Source: Acidimicrobiia bacterium (lineage in GTDB: Bacteria; Actinomycetota; Acidimicrobiia; IMCC26256; BP-133). From it: 7,781 nucleotides of DNA. The stretch is from positions 1 through 7,781 of the forward strand of contig JAICYE010000082.1 of assembly GCA_025934385.1 (NCBI GenBank), in the 5' to 3' direction. The position numbers and the translations under genes were made by a program. Numbering within the stretch: position 1 is the first letter of the stretch; every line of letters starts with the position of its first letter. This document shows positions 1 through 6,163 of this stretch, piece by piece. A model generated the notes under the pieces. It saw nothing but the letters and a program-made list of their open reading frames with translations. It was not told where the DNA came from and searched no databases.

Positions 1-1
1 C

Positions 2-982
2 GACCTGGCCCGGCGCTGGCGGGCCCCGGCCGCACGACTCCAGGCGCCCATGCCCGACGTCGCCAACTTCGACCACTGGTTCGAACCCCGGCAGTGGGCC
101 TGGGTCCAGTCGCTGCGCGACGCCATCCTGGCCCTCGACTGCCAGGACCACGAGCGGGCCTTCCTCCTCGTCGTCTTCAGCTCGACCCTCCGCTGGGTGT
201 CGAACGCCGACGACCAGTCGCAGAAGACCTATGTCTCCGGCACCCACCGGAAGCGTCCCCCGCCGGTCGCCACGGTGTTCTGGCGGTTCCTCGACCGGGC
301 CACGGGCGGGCTCGCCGATCTCGACCGCCGGCGGGCTCCCGACGCCGCCGTCCGCATCCCCGGCGCCGCCTGTGCCACCGCCCTCGGGCTGGCGGCGGAA
401 TCGGTCGACCTGGCGGTCACGTCGCCGCCCTATCTCGACTCGGTCGACTACCCCTACAACATGATGCTGGAGTACTTCTGGCTCGGACCGCTGCTCGGCG
501 TACCCGACCGCAGGAGCTTCAACGCCCTGCGGCGCCGGCCGGTCGGGGCCAAGAATCCGGCCGAACCCCGAGCGCTGCCGGCGGCGCTCGACGGTCTCGT
601 CGCGCTCGACGCCCTGCCCCCGGCCCGTCGGGCGGCGGCGACGACGTACTTCGCCCTCATGGACCGGCACTTCGCCGAGATGGCCCGGGTACTGAAACCG
701 GGTGCCCGTTACGTCTTCGTCGTGGGCAACAGCCAGACCCGCCTCGAACTCGTCCCGCTCCACGACGCCCTCGTCCGCCTGGCGGCCGGCGCCGGCCTCG
801 GCCTGGAACGGGCCTTCGGCTACCGGATCCGGCGCCACTACATGAAGTTCCCGCGGGGCGGCCGGGGCGGGATCATCCTCCTCGACTGGGTGCTGGTCTT
901 CCGCCGACAGGCGGCGACGGCGACGCCCGAGCCGTTACCCCGGCACTGGCTGACGCTGGCGCCGGGAGCGGTGGCGCACTGA
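2..982 (+). CDS. DNA methyltransferase (N4-cytosine/N6-adenine type), 3' part only
   Basis: This is the C-terminal part of an AdoMet-dependent DNA amino-methyltransferase. It carries the catalytic motif IV TSPPY (bases 419-433), followed by a conserved stretch of the LDSVDYPYNMMLEYFWLG kind. A later segment reads FAEMARVLKPGARYVFVVGNS, typical of the strand following the catalytic site. The SPPY form suits exocyclic-amino methylation of C or A; the target base cannot be told. The AdoMet-binding DPFxGSGTT-like motif I is absent here and is not found C-terminal to TSPPY, so it should lie upstream, outside the window. The frame is open from base 2, and the residues before the ATG at 50 (DLARRWRAPAARLQAP) read naturally into NFDHWFEP, so I treat ATG 50 as internal rather than as the start. 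No restriction enzyme gene is visible on the downstream side. It could be half of a restriction-modification pair or an orphan methylase. Confidence 0.8.
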   Translation, partial: DLARRWRAPAARLQAPMPDVANFDHWFEPRQWAWVQSLRDAILALDCQDHERAFLLVVFSSTLRWVSNADDQSQKTYVSGTHRKRPPPVATVFWRFLDRATGGLADLDRRRAPDAAVRIPGAACATALGLAAESVDLAVTSPPYLDSVDYPYNMMLEYFWLGPLLGVPDRRSFNALRRRPVGAKNPAEPRALPAALDGLVALDALPPARRAAATTYFALMDRHFAEMARVLKPGARYVFVVGNSQTRLELVPLHDALVRLAAGAGLGLERAFGYRIRRHYMKFPRGGRGGIILLDWVLVFRRQAATATPEPLPRHWLTLAPGAVAH

Positions 983-1002
983 CCTCAGCCGGAGGACGTC
1001 AG
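979..1002. terminator. Hairpin spanning both convergent stop codons, possible bidirectional terminator
   Basis: CTGAC (979-983) pairs with GTCAG (998-1002), and CTC (984-986) can pair with GAG (992-994), leaving a small bulge and an AGCCG-type loop. The arms contain the stop codons of the methylase (980-982, plus strand) and of the receiver protein (999-1001, minus strand). There is no T-run on either side, so it is not a classic intrinsic terminator. Its place between two convergent genes 16 bp apart is what suggests a role. Confidence 0.35.
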
Positions 1003-1457
1003 CCCGACAGCGCCCGGTCGATCCGCACCAGCAGGCCGTGGAGCGGAGCCAGGCTCAGCGGCCGGGTGACGACCTCGACCACGCCGGCCCGGAACAGCGC
1101 CACCCGCCCGCAGATGTCGAGGTCGGCGGAGACCACCACCACCGCCGGACGCCGGCGCGCCGGACGGGAGGCCGCCAGCAGCAGCTCGGTCACCTCCAGG
1201 GCGTCGAAGCCCGGCGTCTGGTCGTCGACGATCACGACGTCGAAGGCCTCGGCGCCCAGGGCGACGAGCGCCTGCTGCGTGCCCCACGCCTCCTCGGCGC
1301 GATGGCCGAGGACGCTGACCTCGACACAGATCAGGTCCCGGCGGTCCTCGTCGGCATCGACGACCAGTACCCGCAACGGGCGCTGGCGGGCCCGGACGGG
1401 ACGCTTCTGCGGGGGTCGGGGCGACCCCGGATGACCCAGCCCTGGATGTCGCTGCAT
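999..1457 (-). CDS. Stand-alone response-regulator receiver (REC) domain protein, atypical
   Basis: The 152-residue protein has a basic, proline-rich N-terminal tail (about residues 1-27) and then a single receiver domain (28-150) with no output domain. The first strand and acidic pocket read LRVLVVDADED, so the second acidic position is Ala35, with Asp34 and Asp36 around it. The expected phosphoacceptor is Asp78 in VIVDDQTP, four residues before the conserved Pro. Ser110 (VVVVSAD) is at the switch Ser/Thr position. The conserved Lys of the KP motif is Arg132 (TRPLS). Stand-alone REC proteins usually act through protein partners; no kinase gene is nearby. The start is the ATG at 1455-1457; more upstream in-frame starts would cross into the divergent promoter region and the peptidase start. 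The ribosome site is weak (AAGAAG about 10 bases upstream). The Lys-to-Arg change makes normal phospho-signalling uncertain. Confidence 0.8.
   Translation of the reverse strand: MQRHPGLGHPGSPRPPQKRPVRARQRPLRVLVVDADEDRRDLICVEVSVLGHRAEEAWGTQQALVALGAEAFDVVIVDDQTPGFDALEVTELLLAASRPARRRPAVVVVSADLDICGRVALFRAGVVEVVTRPLSLAPLHGLLVRIDRALSG
1412..1428. repeat. GC-rich perfect inverted repeat inside the receiver gene
   Basis: GGGGTCG (1412-1418) and CGACCCC (1422-1428) are perfect 7-bp arms around a 3-base GGG loop. The element lies in the part encoding the proline-rich N-terminal tail, outside the receiver domain. The flank begins TGCGGGGG, the same octamer that begins the hairpin element in the ferritin-like gene near 6650. 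It may be a degenerate member of a dispersed GC hairpin family, or chance in a GC-rich genome. Confidence 0.3.
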
Positions 1458-1491
1458 GACCGGTCGCTTCTTGGTCCGCCTGTCCGATCCC

Positions 1492-1508
1492 TCCCCGTTT
1501 AAGGGGGA
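1492..1508. promoter_or_regulatory. Inverted repeat in the divergent receiver/peptidase promoter region
   Basis: TCCCC (1492-1496) and GGGGA (1504-1508) flank a GTTTAAG loop, in the 103-bp gap between the divergent starts at 1457 and 1561. The A+T-rich core stands out from the surrounding GC-rich DNA. It lies about 20-35 bp upstream of the TTGACG box of the peptidase and 35-50 bp upstream of the receiver start, so it could be an operator for either gene or part of the minus-strand promoter. No known regulator consensus is recognised. Confidence 0.3.
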
Positions 1509-1526
1509 TTTTGCATTGCCGCGACG

Positions 1527-1554
1527 TTGACGGCCGCGGGCGGGCTGCAAGGAT
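1527..1554 (+). promoter_or_regulatory. Candidate promoter of the prolyl oligopeptidase gene
   Basis: TTGACG (1527-1532) is a good -35 match. After exactly 16 bp comes AAGGAT (1549-1554), which keeps the A at position 2 and T at position 6 of an actinobacterial TAnnnT -10. Six bases then separate it from the ATG at 1561. The same 16/6 spacing precedes efeO and glnS, which supports a leaderless transcript. The competing reading is that AAGGA (1549-1553) is a Shine-Dalgarno site seven bases from the ATG, with the promoter further upstream. Confidence 0.45.
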
Positions 1555-1560
1555 CGCGTC

Positions 1561-3684
1561 ATGCGCCGGCTCGCCGTCCTGCTCGTCGTGGCCACGACCC
1601 TGACGCTTCCGGGCGTGCGGGCCGGGGCGGAGCGGCCGGCCTACCCGCCGACCCGGGTCGCCGACGTCGTCGACCACCTCCACGGCGTCGACGTCCACGA
1701 CCCGTACCGCTGGCTGGAGGACGGCGCCTCCCCCGAGGTCCAGGCCTGGGCCAGGGACCAGAACGACTTCGCCCGCCGCCGGCTCGACAAGCTCCCCGGG
1801 CGGGACTGGCTGGCCAAGCGCCTCCACGACGTGTCCTACGTCGACAGCGTCGGCGTCCCCCGCCGGGAGGGCAACCGGCTGTTCTTCCTGCACCGCAAGG
1901 CCGACCAGGAGAAGGCCGTCCTCTACTGGCGGAGCGGCACCGACGGCGTCGACCACGTCCTCGTCGACCCCAACGCCCTGTCCACGGCCGCCTCGCCGGT
2001 GTCGCTGGGGGACTGGATCCCGTCCCACGACGGCCGGAAGCTGGCCTACACCCTCCACGAGAACAACGCCGACGAGGCCACGCTGCTCGTGAAGGACGTC
2101 GTGACCGGCAAGGACAGCGCCACCGACCGCATCCCGGGCCTCCGTTACGGCTCGCCGGCCTGGGACGCCGCCGGCACCGGCCTCTGGTACACCTGGACGC
2201 CCGACGACCCGGCCGTGACGCCGGCCGAGCGGGCCGCCCGGGCCGAGGTCCGCTTCCACGCCCTCGGCACCGATCCGGCCCACGACAAGGTCGTGCGGCC
2301 GGCCGTCGGCGACCCCGACGATTTCGTCGGCGCCTCGGCCTCCCGGGACGGGCACTGGCTGTTCGCCTTCGTCGGCAGCTTCGCCCGCAACGACCTGTAC
2401 TACAAGGATCTGCGGGTGCCGAAGGCCGCCTGGCGGACGCTGGTTTCCGGCGTCACCGCCCACTTCTCCGTCGAGGCGTGGAAGGACCGGTTCTACGTCA
2501 CCACCGACGACGGCGCATCGCGGTACCGGGTGCTGCGGGCCGACCCGTCCACCCCCGACCGCCGGCAGTGGAAGGAGATCGTGCCCCAGGCGGCCGACGC
2601 CGTCCTCGAGAACGCCTCGGTCATCGGCGGCCGCCTGGCCCTGTCCTATCTCCGCAACGCCGCCAGCCAGCTCGAGATCCGCGGGCTGGACGGGCGCCTG
2701 CTACGGACCATCACGCTGCCGGGAATCGGGTCGTCGGGCGGTCTCGTCGGCATCCCCGAGAAGGACGAGGCCTTCTACGACTTCAGCTCCTTCACCGAAC
2801 CGCCGGAGGTCTGGCGGACGTCGATCGCCGCCGGCGGTGCCCGGCTCTGGGCCAAGCGGGTGACACCCGTCGACCCGAAGCCCTATGTCGTCGAGCAGGC
2901 CTTCTACGCCTCCAAGGACGGTACGAAGATCCCGATGTTCCTGGTGCACCGCAAGGACGTTCCGAAGGACGGGTCGACGCCGTTCCTGCTCTACGGCTAC
3001 GGCGGCTTCGGCATCAACCTCGAGCCGGCCTTCTCGGCCCGGCTGTACCCCTGGCTGGAGGCCGGCGGCGGCTACGCCGTGGCCAACCTCCGGGGCGGCG
3101 GCGAGTACGGCGAGGACTGGCACAGGGCCGGGGACCTCGGCAACAAGCAGCACGTCTTCGACGACTTCATCGCCGCCGGCGAGTACCTGGTCAAGGAGGG
3201 CTGGACGAGGCGCGAGCGCCTGGCCATCCAGGGCGGCTCCAACGGCGGGCTCCTGGTCGGCGCCGTCCTCACCCAGCGCCCCGACCTGTTCAAGGCGGTG
3301 ATCTGCGAGGTACCGCTGCTCGACATGGTCCGCTACCACCGCTTCGGGAGCGGTCCGGCCTGGGTGTCGGAATACGGCTCGGCCGACAACGAGGCCGACT
3401 TCCGCTGGCTCTACGCCTACTCGCCCTATCACCACGTGACCGCCGGCACCGCCTACCCGGCGGTGCTGATGGGGTCGTCCGACTCCGACGACCGGGTCGA
3501 CCCGCTCCACGCCCGCAAGATGACGGCCGCCCTCCAGGCGGCCAGCACGGGCGGGCCCGTCCTGCTCCGGATCGAGGCCCACGCCGGCCACGGCGGCGCC
3601 GACCTCGTGAGCAGCGCGGTGGCCAAGGCGGTCGACTACGACGCCTTCCTGTTCGACGAGCTCGGGATGAAGCCGCCGTCCTGA
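1561..3684 (+). CDS. Exported prolyl oligopeptidase (S9A serine peptidase)
   Basis: Prolyl oligopeptidases cut short peptides after proline. This 707-residue protein has the usual length for the family plus a Sec-type signal peptide: basic MRR, a hydrophobic stretch (4-17) and a likely cleavage near AGA at 21-23, so it should act outside the cytoplasm. The N-terminal family signature DPYRWLED is at about residues 44-51. A beta-propeller region (roughly 100-430) follows, and then the alpha/beta hydrolase domain. LYGYGGF (477-483) carries the Tyr480 expected for the oxyanion hole. The nucleophile is Ser560 in GGSNGG, Asp643 lies in SDSDDRVDP, and His677 lies in HAGHGG, so the catalytic triad is complete. 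ATG 1561 is chosen because it gives the signal peptide directly. The gene stands alone, divergent from the receiver gene and 74 bp before efeO, which has its own promoter signals. No functional link with the iron genes is evident. Confidence 0.95.
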   Translation: MRRLAVLLVVATTLTLPGVRAGAERPAYPPTRVADVVDHLHGVDVHDPYRWLEDGASPEVQAWARDQNDFARRRLDKLPGRDWLAKRLHDVSYVDSVGVPRREGNRLFFLHRKADQEKAVLYWRSGTDGVDHVLVDPNALSTAASPVSLGDWIPSHDGRKLAYTLHENNADEATLLVKDVVTGKDSATDRIPGLRYGSPAWDAAGTGLWYTWTPDDPAVTPAERAARAEVRFHALGTDPAHDKVVRPAVGDPDDFVGASASRDGHWLFAFVGSFARNDLYYKDLRVPKAAWRTLVSGVTAHFSVEAWKDRFYVTTDDGASRYRVLRADPSTPDRRQWKEIVPQAADAVLENASVIGGRLALSYLRNAASQLEIRGLDGRLLRTITLPGIGSSGGLVGIPEKDEAFYDFSSFTEPPEVWRTSIAAGGARLWAKRVTPVDPKPYVVEQAFYASKDGTKIPMFLVHRKDVPKDGSTPFLLYGYGGFGINLEPAFSARLYPWLEAGGGYAVANLRGGGEYGEDWHRAGDLGNKQHVFDDFIAAGEYLVKEGWTRRERLAIQGGSNGGLLVGAVLTQRPDLFKAVICEVPLLDMVRYHRFGSGPAWVSEYGSADNEADFRWLYAYSPYHHVTAGTAYPAVLMGSSDSDDRVDPLHARKMTAALQAASTGGPVLLRIEAHAGHGGADLVSSAVAKAVDYDAFLFDELGMKPPS

Positions 3685-3685
3685 G

Positions 3686-3707
3686 CAGGCGGCCGCCGCG
3701 ACGCCTG
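3686..3707 (+). terminator. GC hairpin just after the peptidase stop codon
   Basis: CAGGCG (3686-3691) and CGCCTG (3702-3707) are perfect 6-bp arms around a 10-base loop, starting one base after the TGA of the peptidase gene. There is no U-tract behind it. It could mark the transcript end and separate the peptidase from efeO, but the structure is modest. Confidence 0.35.
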
Positions 3708-3724
3708 TCGGATGTACCAACTAT

Positions 3725-3752
3725 TTGTGTTGAGGATAGCCGTGTATATGCT
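3725..3752 (+). promoter_or_regulatory. Candidate efeO promoter giving a leaderless mRNA
   Basis: TTGTGT (3725-3730), a 16-bp spacer, then TATGCT (3747-3752), which fits TAnnnT. Six bases later is the ATG at 3759, where transcription would be expected to begin. No Shine-Dalgarno sequence is correctly spaced: the only GAGG (3732-3735) is more than 20 bases upstream of the ATG. The region is strikingly A+T-rich for this window. The -10 hexamer overlaps the left end of the palindrome at 3751-3768, so a bound repressor would block it. Confidence 0.6.
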
Positions 3753-3768
3753 TTAGGCATGCCTAAAG
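3751..3768. promoter_or_regulatory. Perfect 18-bp palindrome on the efeO start codon: candidate metal-repressor operator
   Basis: CTTTAGGCATGCCTAAAG is a perfect dyad. The efeO ATG (3759-3761) straddles its centre. It covers the end of the -10 box, the predicted transcription start and the first codons. The TTAGG/CCTAA half-sites recall those of DtxR/IdeR-type iron repressors, but the gap between them is 4 bp here, not the 9 bp of the classic 19-bp IdeR/DtxR box. An MntR-like or other DtxR-family member, or an unrelated metal sensor, is therefore possible. Codons 2-4 (CCT AAA GTT) are A/T-ending, against the habit of this gene, which suits selection for the operator rather than for the protein. 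Confidence 0.7.
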
Positions 3769-4904
3769 TTCTGCTGGTACTGTTGGCCGTGCCGCTGGCC
3801 GCGGCGGGCTGCTCGTCCGGTTCGAAGCCGCCGCCGACGGCGGCGTCTGTGGCCTCGACATCGGTGGCGGCCAAGACGATCGAGGTCAAGCTGACCGACG
3901 ACGGGTGCGAACCCCGCAACATCGCCGCCTCGGCCGGGCCGACGACGTTCAAGGTCTCGGCCTCCGGCACCGGCGTGACGGAATTCGAGGTGCTCGACGG
4001 GAGCACGCTCCTCGGCGAGGTCGAGCACGTCGCCAAGGACAGCGACCGCACGTTCTCGGTCACGCTGAAGCCGGGCAGCTTCACCACGGTGTGCCCCGGC
4101 GGAGCCAAGTACGACAAGGGCTCGCTGGAGGTGGCGGCGGCTCCCACCGGCGCCGCGGCCAACGCCGAGCAGCGCAAGGGAGCGGTCGACACCTACCTGG
4201 CGTACGTGAAAGGCGAGGCCGACCAGCTGATCGCCGCCACCGCCCCCTTCGCCGCCGCCGTCAAGGCCGGCGACAGGACCAAAGCCACCCACGCCTACGC
4301 CGCCGCCCGCTACCACTACGAGGCCATCGAGCCGATCGCCGAGAGCTTCGGCGACCTCGACCCCGCCGTCGACGCCCGGGAGGGCGACGTCCCCGCCGCC
4401 GAGTGGGGCGGCTTCCACCGCATCGAGAAGGCTCTGTGGGCCGACGGCAGCCTGACCGGCATGGGGCCGGTGGCCGACAAGCTCGAGGCCGACCTCGTCC
4501 GGCTCCGCCAGCAGATCGACGCGGTGGAGCTCGAGCCGGCCCAGATCGCCAACGGCGCCGTCGAGCTCCTCAACGAGGTGTCGACGTCGAAGATCACCGG
4601 CGAGGAGGACCGCTACAGCCACACCGACCTGTCGGACTTCGACGCCAACCTGGCCGGGGCCAAGGAGGCCTTCGAGGCGGTCAAGCCCTTGCTGGCCGGC
4701 GCCCAGCAGTCGTTGTCCGATCAGCTGGAGCAGCGCTTCGCCGACGTGAAGGCCGCCCTCGACGGGCACCAGGGCGCCGACCCGACCGGCAACGGCTTCG
4801 CCCTCTACACGGCGCTGACGCCCGAGCAGACCCGGGCCCTCTCCACCACGCTCGACACGCTGGCCGAACCGCTGTCCAAGGTGGCGGCGCTGGTGCTCGT
4901 CTGA
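3759..4904 (+). CDS. efeO: Iron uptake lipoprotein EfeO (cupredoxin plus imelysin-like M75 domain)
   Basis: EfeO is the periplasmic iron-binding component of the EfeUOB ferrous iron system. The 381-residue product starts with a lipoprotein signal peptide: hydrophobic residues 4-16 and a lipobox ending AAGC with Cys18, so it is probably anchored to the outer face of the membrane. The EfeO-type cupredoxin domain (about 35-125) contains DDGCEP with Cys50 and FTTVCPGG with Cys112. The imelysin-like M75 domain (about 135-375) has HYEAIEPIAESFGDLDP from His186, the HxxE metal motif His220-Arg-Ile-Glu223, and the EfeO signature EEDRYSHTDL. The length matches two-domain EfeO proteins such as that of E. 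coli. ATG 3759 is the only start that gives the lipobox, and no alternative start lies just upstream. It is followed directly by efeB with overlapping stop and start. The permease efeU is not adjacent. Regulation is probably by metal, through the palindrome on the start codon. Confidence 0.95.
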   Translation: MPKVLLVLLAVPLAAAGCSSGSKPPPTAASVASTSVAAKTIEVKLTDDGCEPRNIAASAGPTTFKVSASGTGVTEFEVLDGSTLLGEVEHVAKDSDRTFSVTLKPGSFTTVCPGGAKYDKGSLEVAAAPTGAAANAEQRKGAVDTYLAYVKGEADQLIAATAPFAAAVKAGDRTKATHAYAAARYHYEAIEPIAESFGDLDPAVDAREGDVPAAEWGGFHRIEKALWADGSLTGMGPVADKLEADLVRLRQQIDAVELEPAQIANGAVELLNEVSTSKITGEEDRYSHTDLSDFDANLAGAKEAFEAVKPLLAGAQQSLSDQLEQRFADVKAALDGHQGADPTGNGFALYTALTPEQTRALSTTLDTLAEPLSKVAALVLV

Positions 4905-6163
4905 TGGGCGGGCCGGCGCAGCCCCCGCTCTCCCGCCGGCGGTTCCTGGCCGCCGGGGCCGCCGCCGGGGCGGCCGCCACCGTCGGGGCCGGGTTCGGCC
5001 TCGGGCCCGTCCACCGGGAGACCTCGGCGGAGGCGGAGGGGGCCCGCGGTTCCGAGCCGTTCCACGGCCTCCACCAGGCGGGGATCGCCACCGCCCAGCA
5101 GGACCGGCTGCTCTTCGCCGCCTACGACCTCACCACGACCCGGCTATCCGACGTCGCCCGCCTGCTGGCCGAATGGACGGAGGCCTCCGCCCGGCTGACC
5201 GACGGCCAGGGCGTCGCTCCCGCCGCCGCCTCGCCGCTCGCCCCGCCCAGCGACACCGGCGAGGCGACGGGCCTCGACCCGGCCCACCTCACGCTGACGG
5301 TCGGGTTCGGGCCCGGCCTCTTCTCGAAGAACGGGGTCGACCGCTACGGGCTGGCCCGGCAGCGGCCGGCGGCGCTGGCCGACCTCCCCGCCTTTCCCCG
5401 CGACGCGCTCGACCCCGCCCACTCCGGTGGCGACCTCTGCGTCCAGGCCTGTTCCAACGACCCGCTGGTGGCCTACCACGCCGTCCGCAACCTGACCCGC
5501 ACGGCCCGGGGGACGGCGGTGCTGCGCTGGACGCAGCAGGGCTTCGGGCGGACGTCGTCGACCACCTCGGGGCAGGCCACGCCCCGGAACCTGATGGGCT
5601 TCAAGGACGGCACCAACAACCTCCGCACCGACCTCCCCGGCTTCGGGGAGCACCTCTGGGTGACGGCCGGGGACGGCCCGGCCTGGATGGTGGGCGGGAG
5701 CTATCTGGTGGCCCGCCGCATCCGGATCCACATCGAGGTGTGGGACCGTTCGTCGCTCACCGACCAGGAGGCGACCATCGGCCGCAGCAAGATCGATGGG
5801 GCGCCGCTCGGCGCGGTGCGGGAGCATGATCCCGTCGACCTCGCCGCCCAGCACGGCGGCCGGCCGGTGATCCCGGTCGACGCCCACGTCCGGCTGGCCA
5901 ACCAGGACGCCAACGGCATCCACATCCTGCGCCGGGGCTACTCCTTCACCGACGGCATCGACCCCCAGACCGGCCAGCTCGACGCCGGCCTGTTCTTCCT
6001 GGCCTACCAGCGGGATCCCCGCCGGCAGTTCGTGCCGCTCCAGCAGCGCCTCGCCGTCGACAAGCTCAACGAGTACATCCAGCCCGTGGGGAGCGCGCTG
6101 TTCGCCATTCCGCCCGGCTCTCCGGCGCCGGGACAGGCGATCGGCGCCGCGCTGTTCGCCTGA
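4904..6163 (+). CDS. efeB: Deferrochelatase/peroxidase EfeB (Tat-exported DyP-type haem peroxidase)
   Basis: EfeB is the haem-containing DyP-type peroxidase of the EfeUOB system. It is thought to assist iron acquisition outside the cytoplasm, by oxidising ferrous iron and/or taking iron from haem. The 419-residue protein begins with a twin-arginine signal: SRRRFLA (Ser10-Ala16) and an Ala/Gly-rich hydrophobic stretch to about residue 33. This fits export of a folded, cofactor-loaded enzyme. The DyP GxxDG motif is GFKDGTNN, with distal Asp235. The proximal haem ligand should be His328 in AHVRLAN, and the distal Arg is probably Arg343 in LRRGYSF. ARRIRIHIEVWDR and the C-terminal LNEYIQPVGSALFA are also typical of the family. 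All key residues are present. The start is ATG 4904, whose A is the last base of the efeO stop (TGATG), so the two genes are probably translationally coupled. Its last 98 bp overlap a convergent gene. Confidence 0.95.
   Translation: MGGPAQPPLSRRRFLAAGAAAGAAATVGAGFGLGPVHRETSAEAEGARGSEPFHGLHQAGIATAQQDRLLFAAYDLTTTRLSDVARLLAEWTEASARLTDGQGVAPAAASPLAPPSDTGEATGLDPAHLTLTVGFGPGLFSKNGVDRYGLARQRPAALADLPAFPRDALDPAHSGGDLCVQACSNDPLVAYHAVRNLTRTARGTAVLRWTQQGFGRTSSTTSGQATPRNLMGFKDGTNNLRTDLPGFGEHLWVTAGDGPAWMVGGSYLVARRIRIHIEVWDRSSLTDQEATIGRSKIDGAPLGAVREHDPVDLAAQHGGRPVIPVDAHVRLANQDANGIHILRRGYSFTDGIDPQTGQLDAGLFFLAYQRDPRRQFVPLQQRLAVDKLNEYIQPVGSALFAIPPGSPAPGQAIGAALFA

Noticed and set aside
1549..1553. AAGGA as a certain Shine-Dalgarno site for the peptidase
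   Set aside because: It is well spaced, but the same bases form the -10 in the geometry shared with efeO and glnS. The two readings cannot be separated from sequence, so no RBS feature is listed.
985..2463. 492-residue minus-strand open frame
   Set aside because: It is antisense to the peptidase, with Val/Gly/Pro/Arg low-complexity content and no recognisable domain. It also overlaps the receiver gene in another frame.
2701..3720. 339-residue minus-strand open frame opposite the peptidase C-terminal half
   Set aside because: Composition is that of an antisense shadow and the opposite strand encodes the intact catalytic domain.
1527..3758. Long plus-strand open frame running in phase into efeO
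   Set aside because: It lies in another frame over the peptidase and is dominated by Arg, Pro and Gly, as expected for an off-frame reading of GC-rich coding DNA. EfeO begins at 3759 with its lipoprotein signal; the upstream part is not a fused domain.
3751..3768. Calling the palindrome a standard IdeR/DtxR box
   Set aside because: The half-sites are only 4 bp apart against 9 bp in the classic 19-bp box, so naming the regulator would be over-reading.
3753..4769. 338-residue minus-strand open frame opposite efeO
   Set aside because: It is the mirror of efeO in a GC-rich genome, with Gly/Val/Arg runs and no domain.
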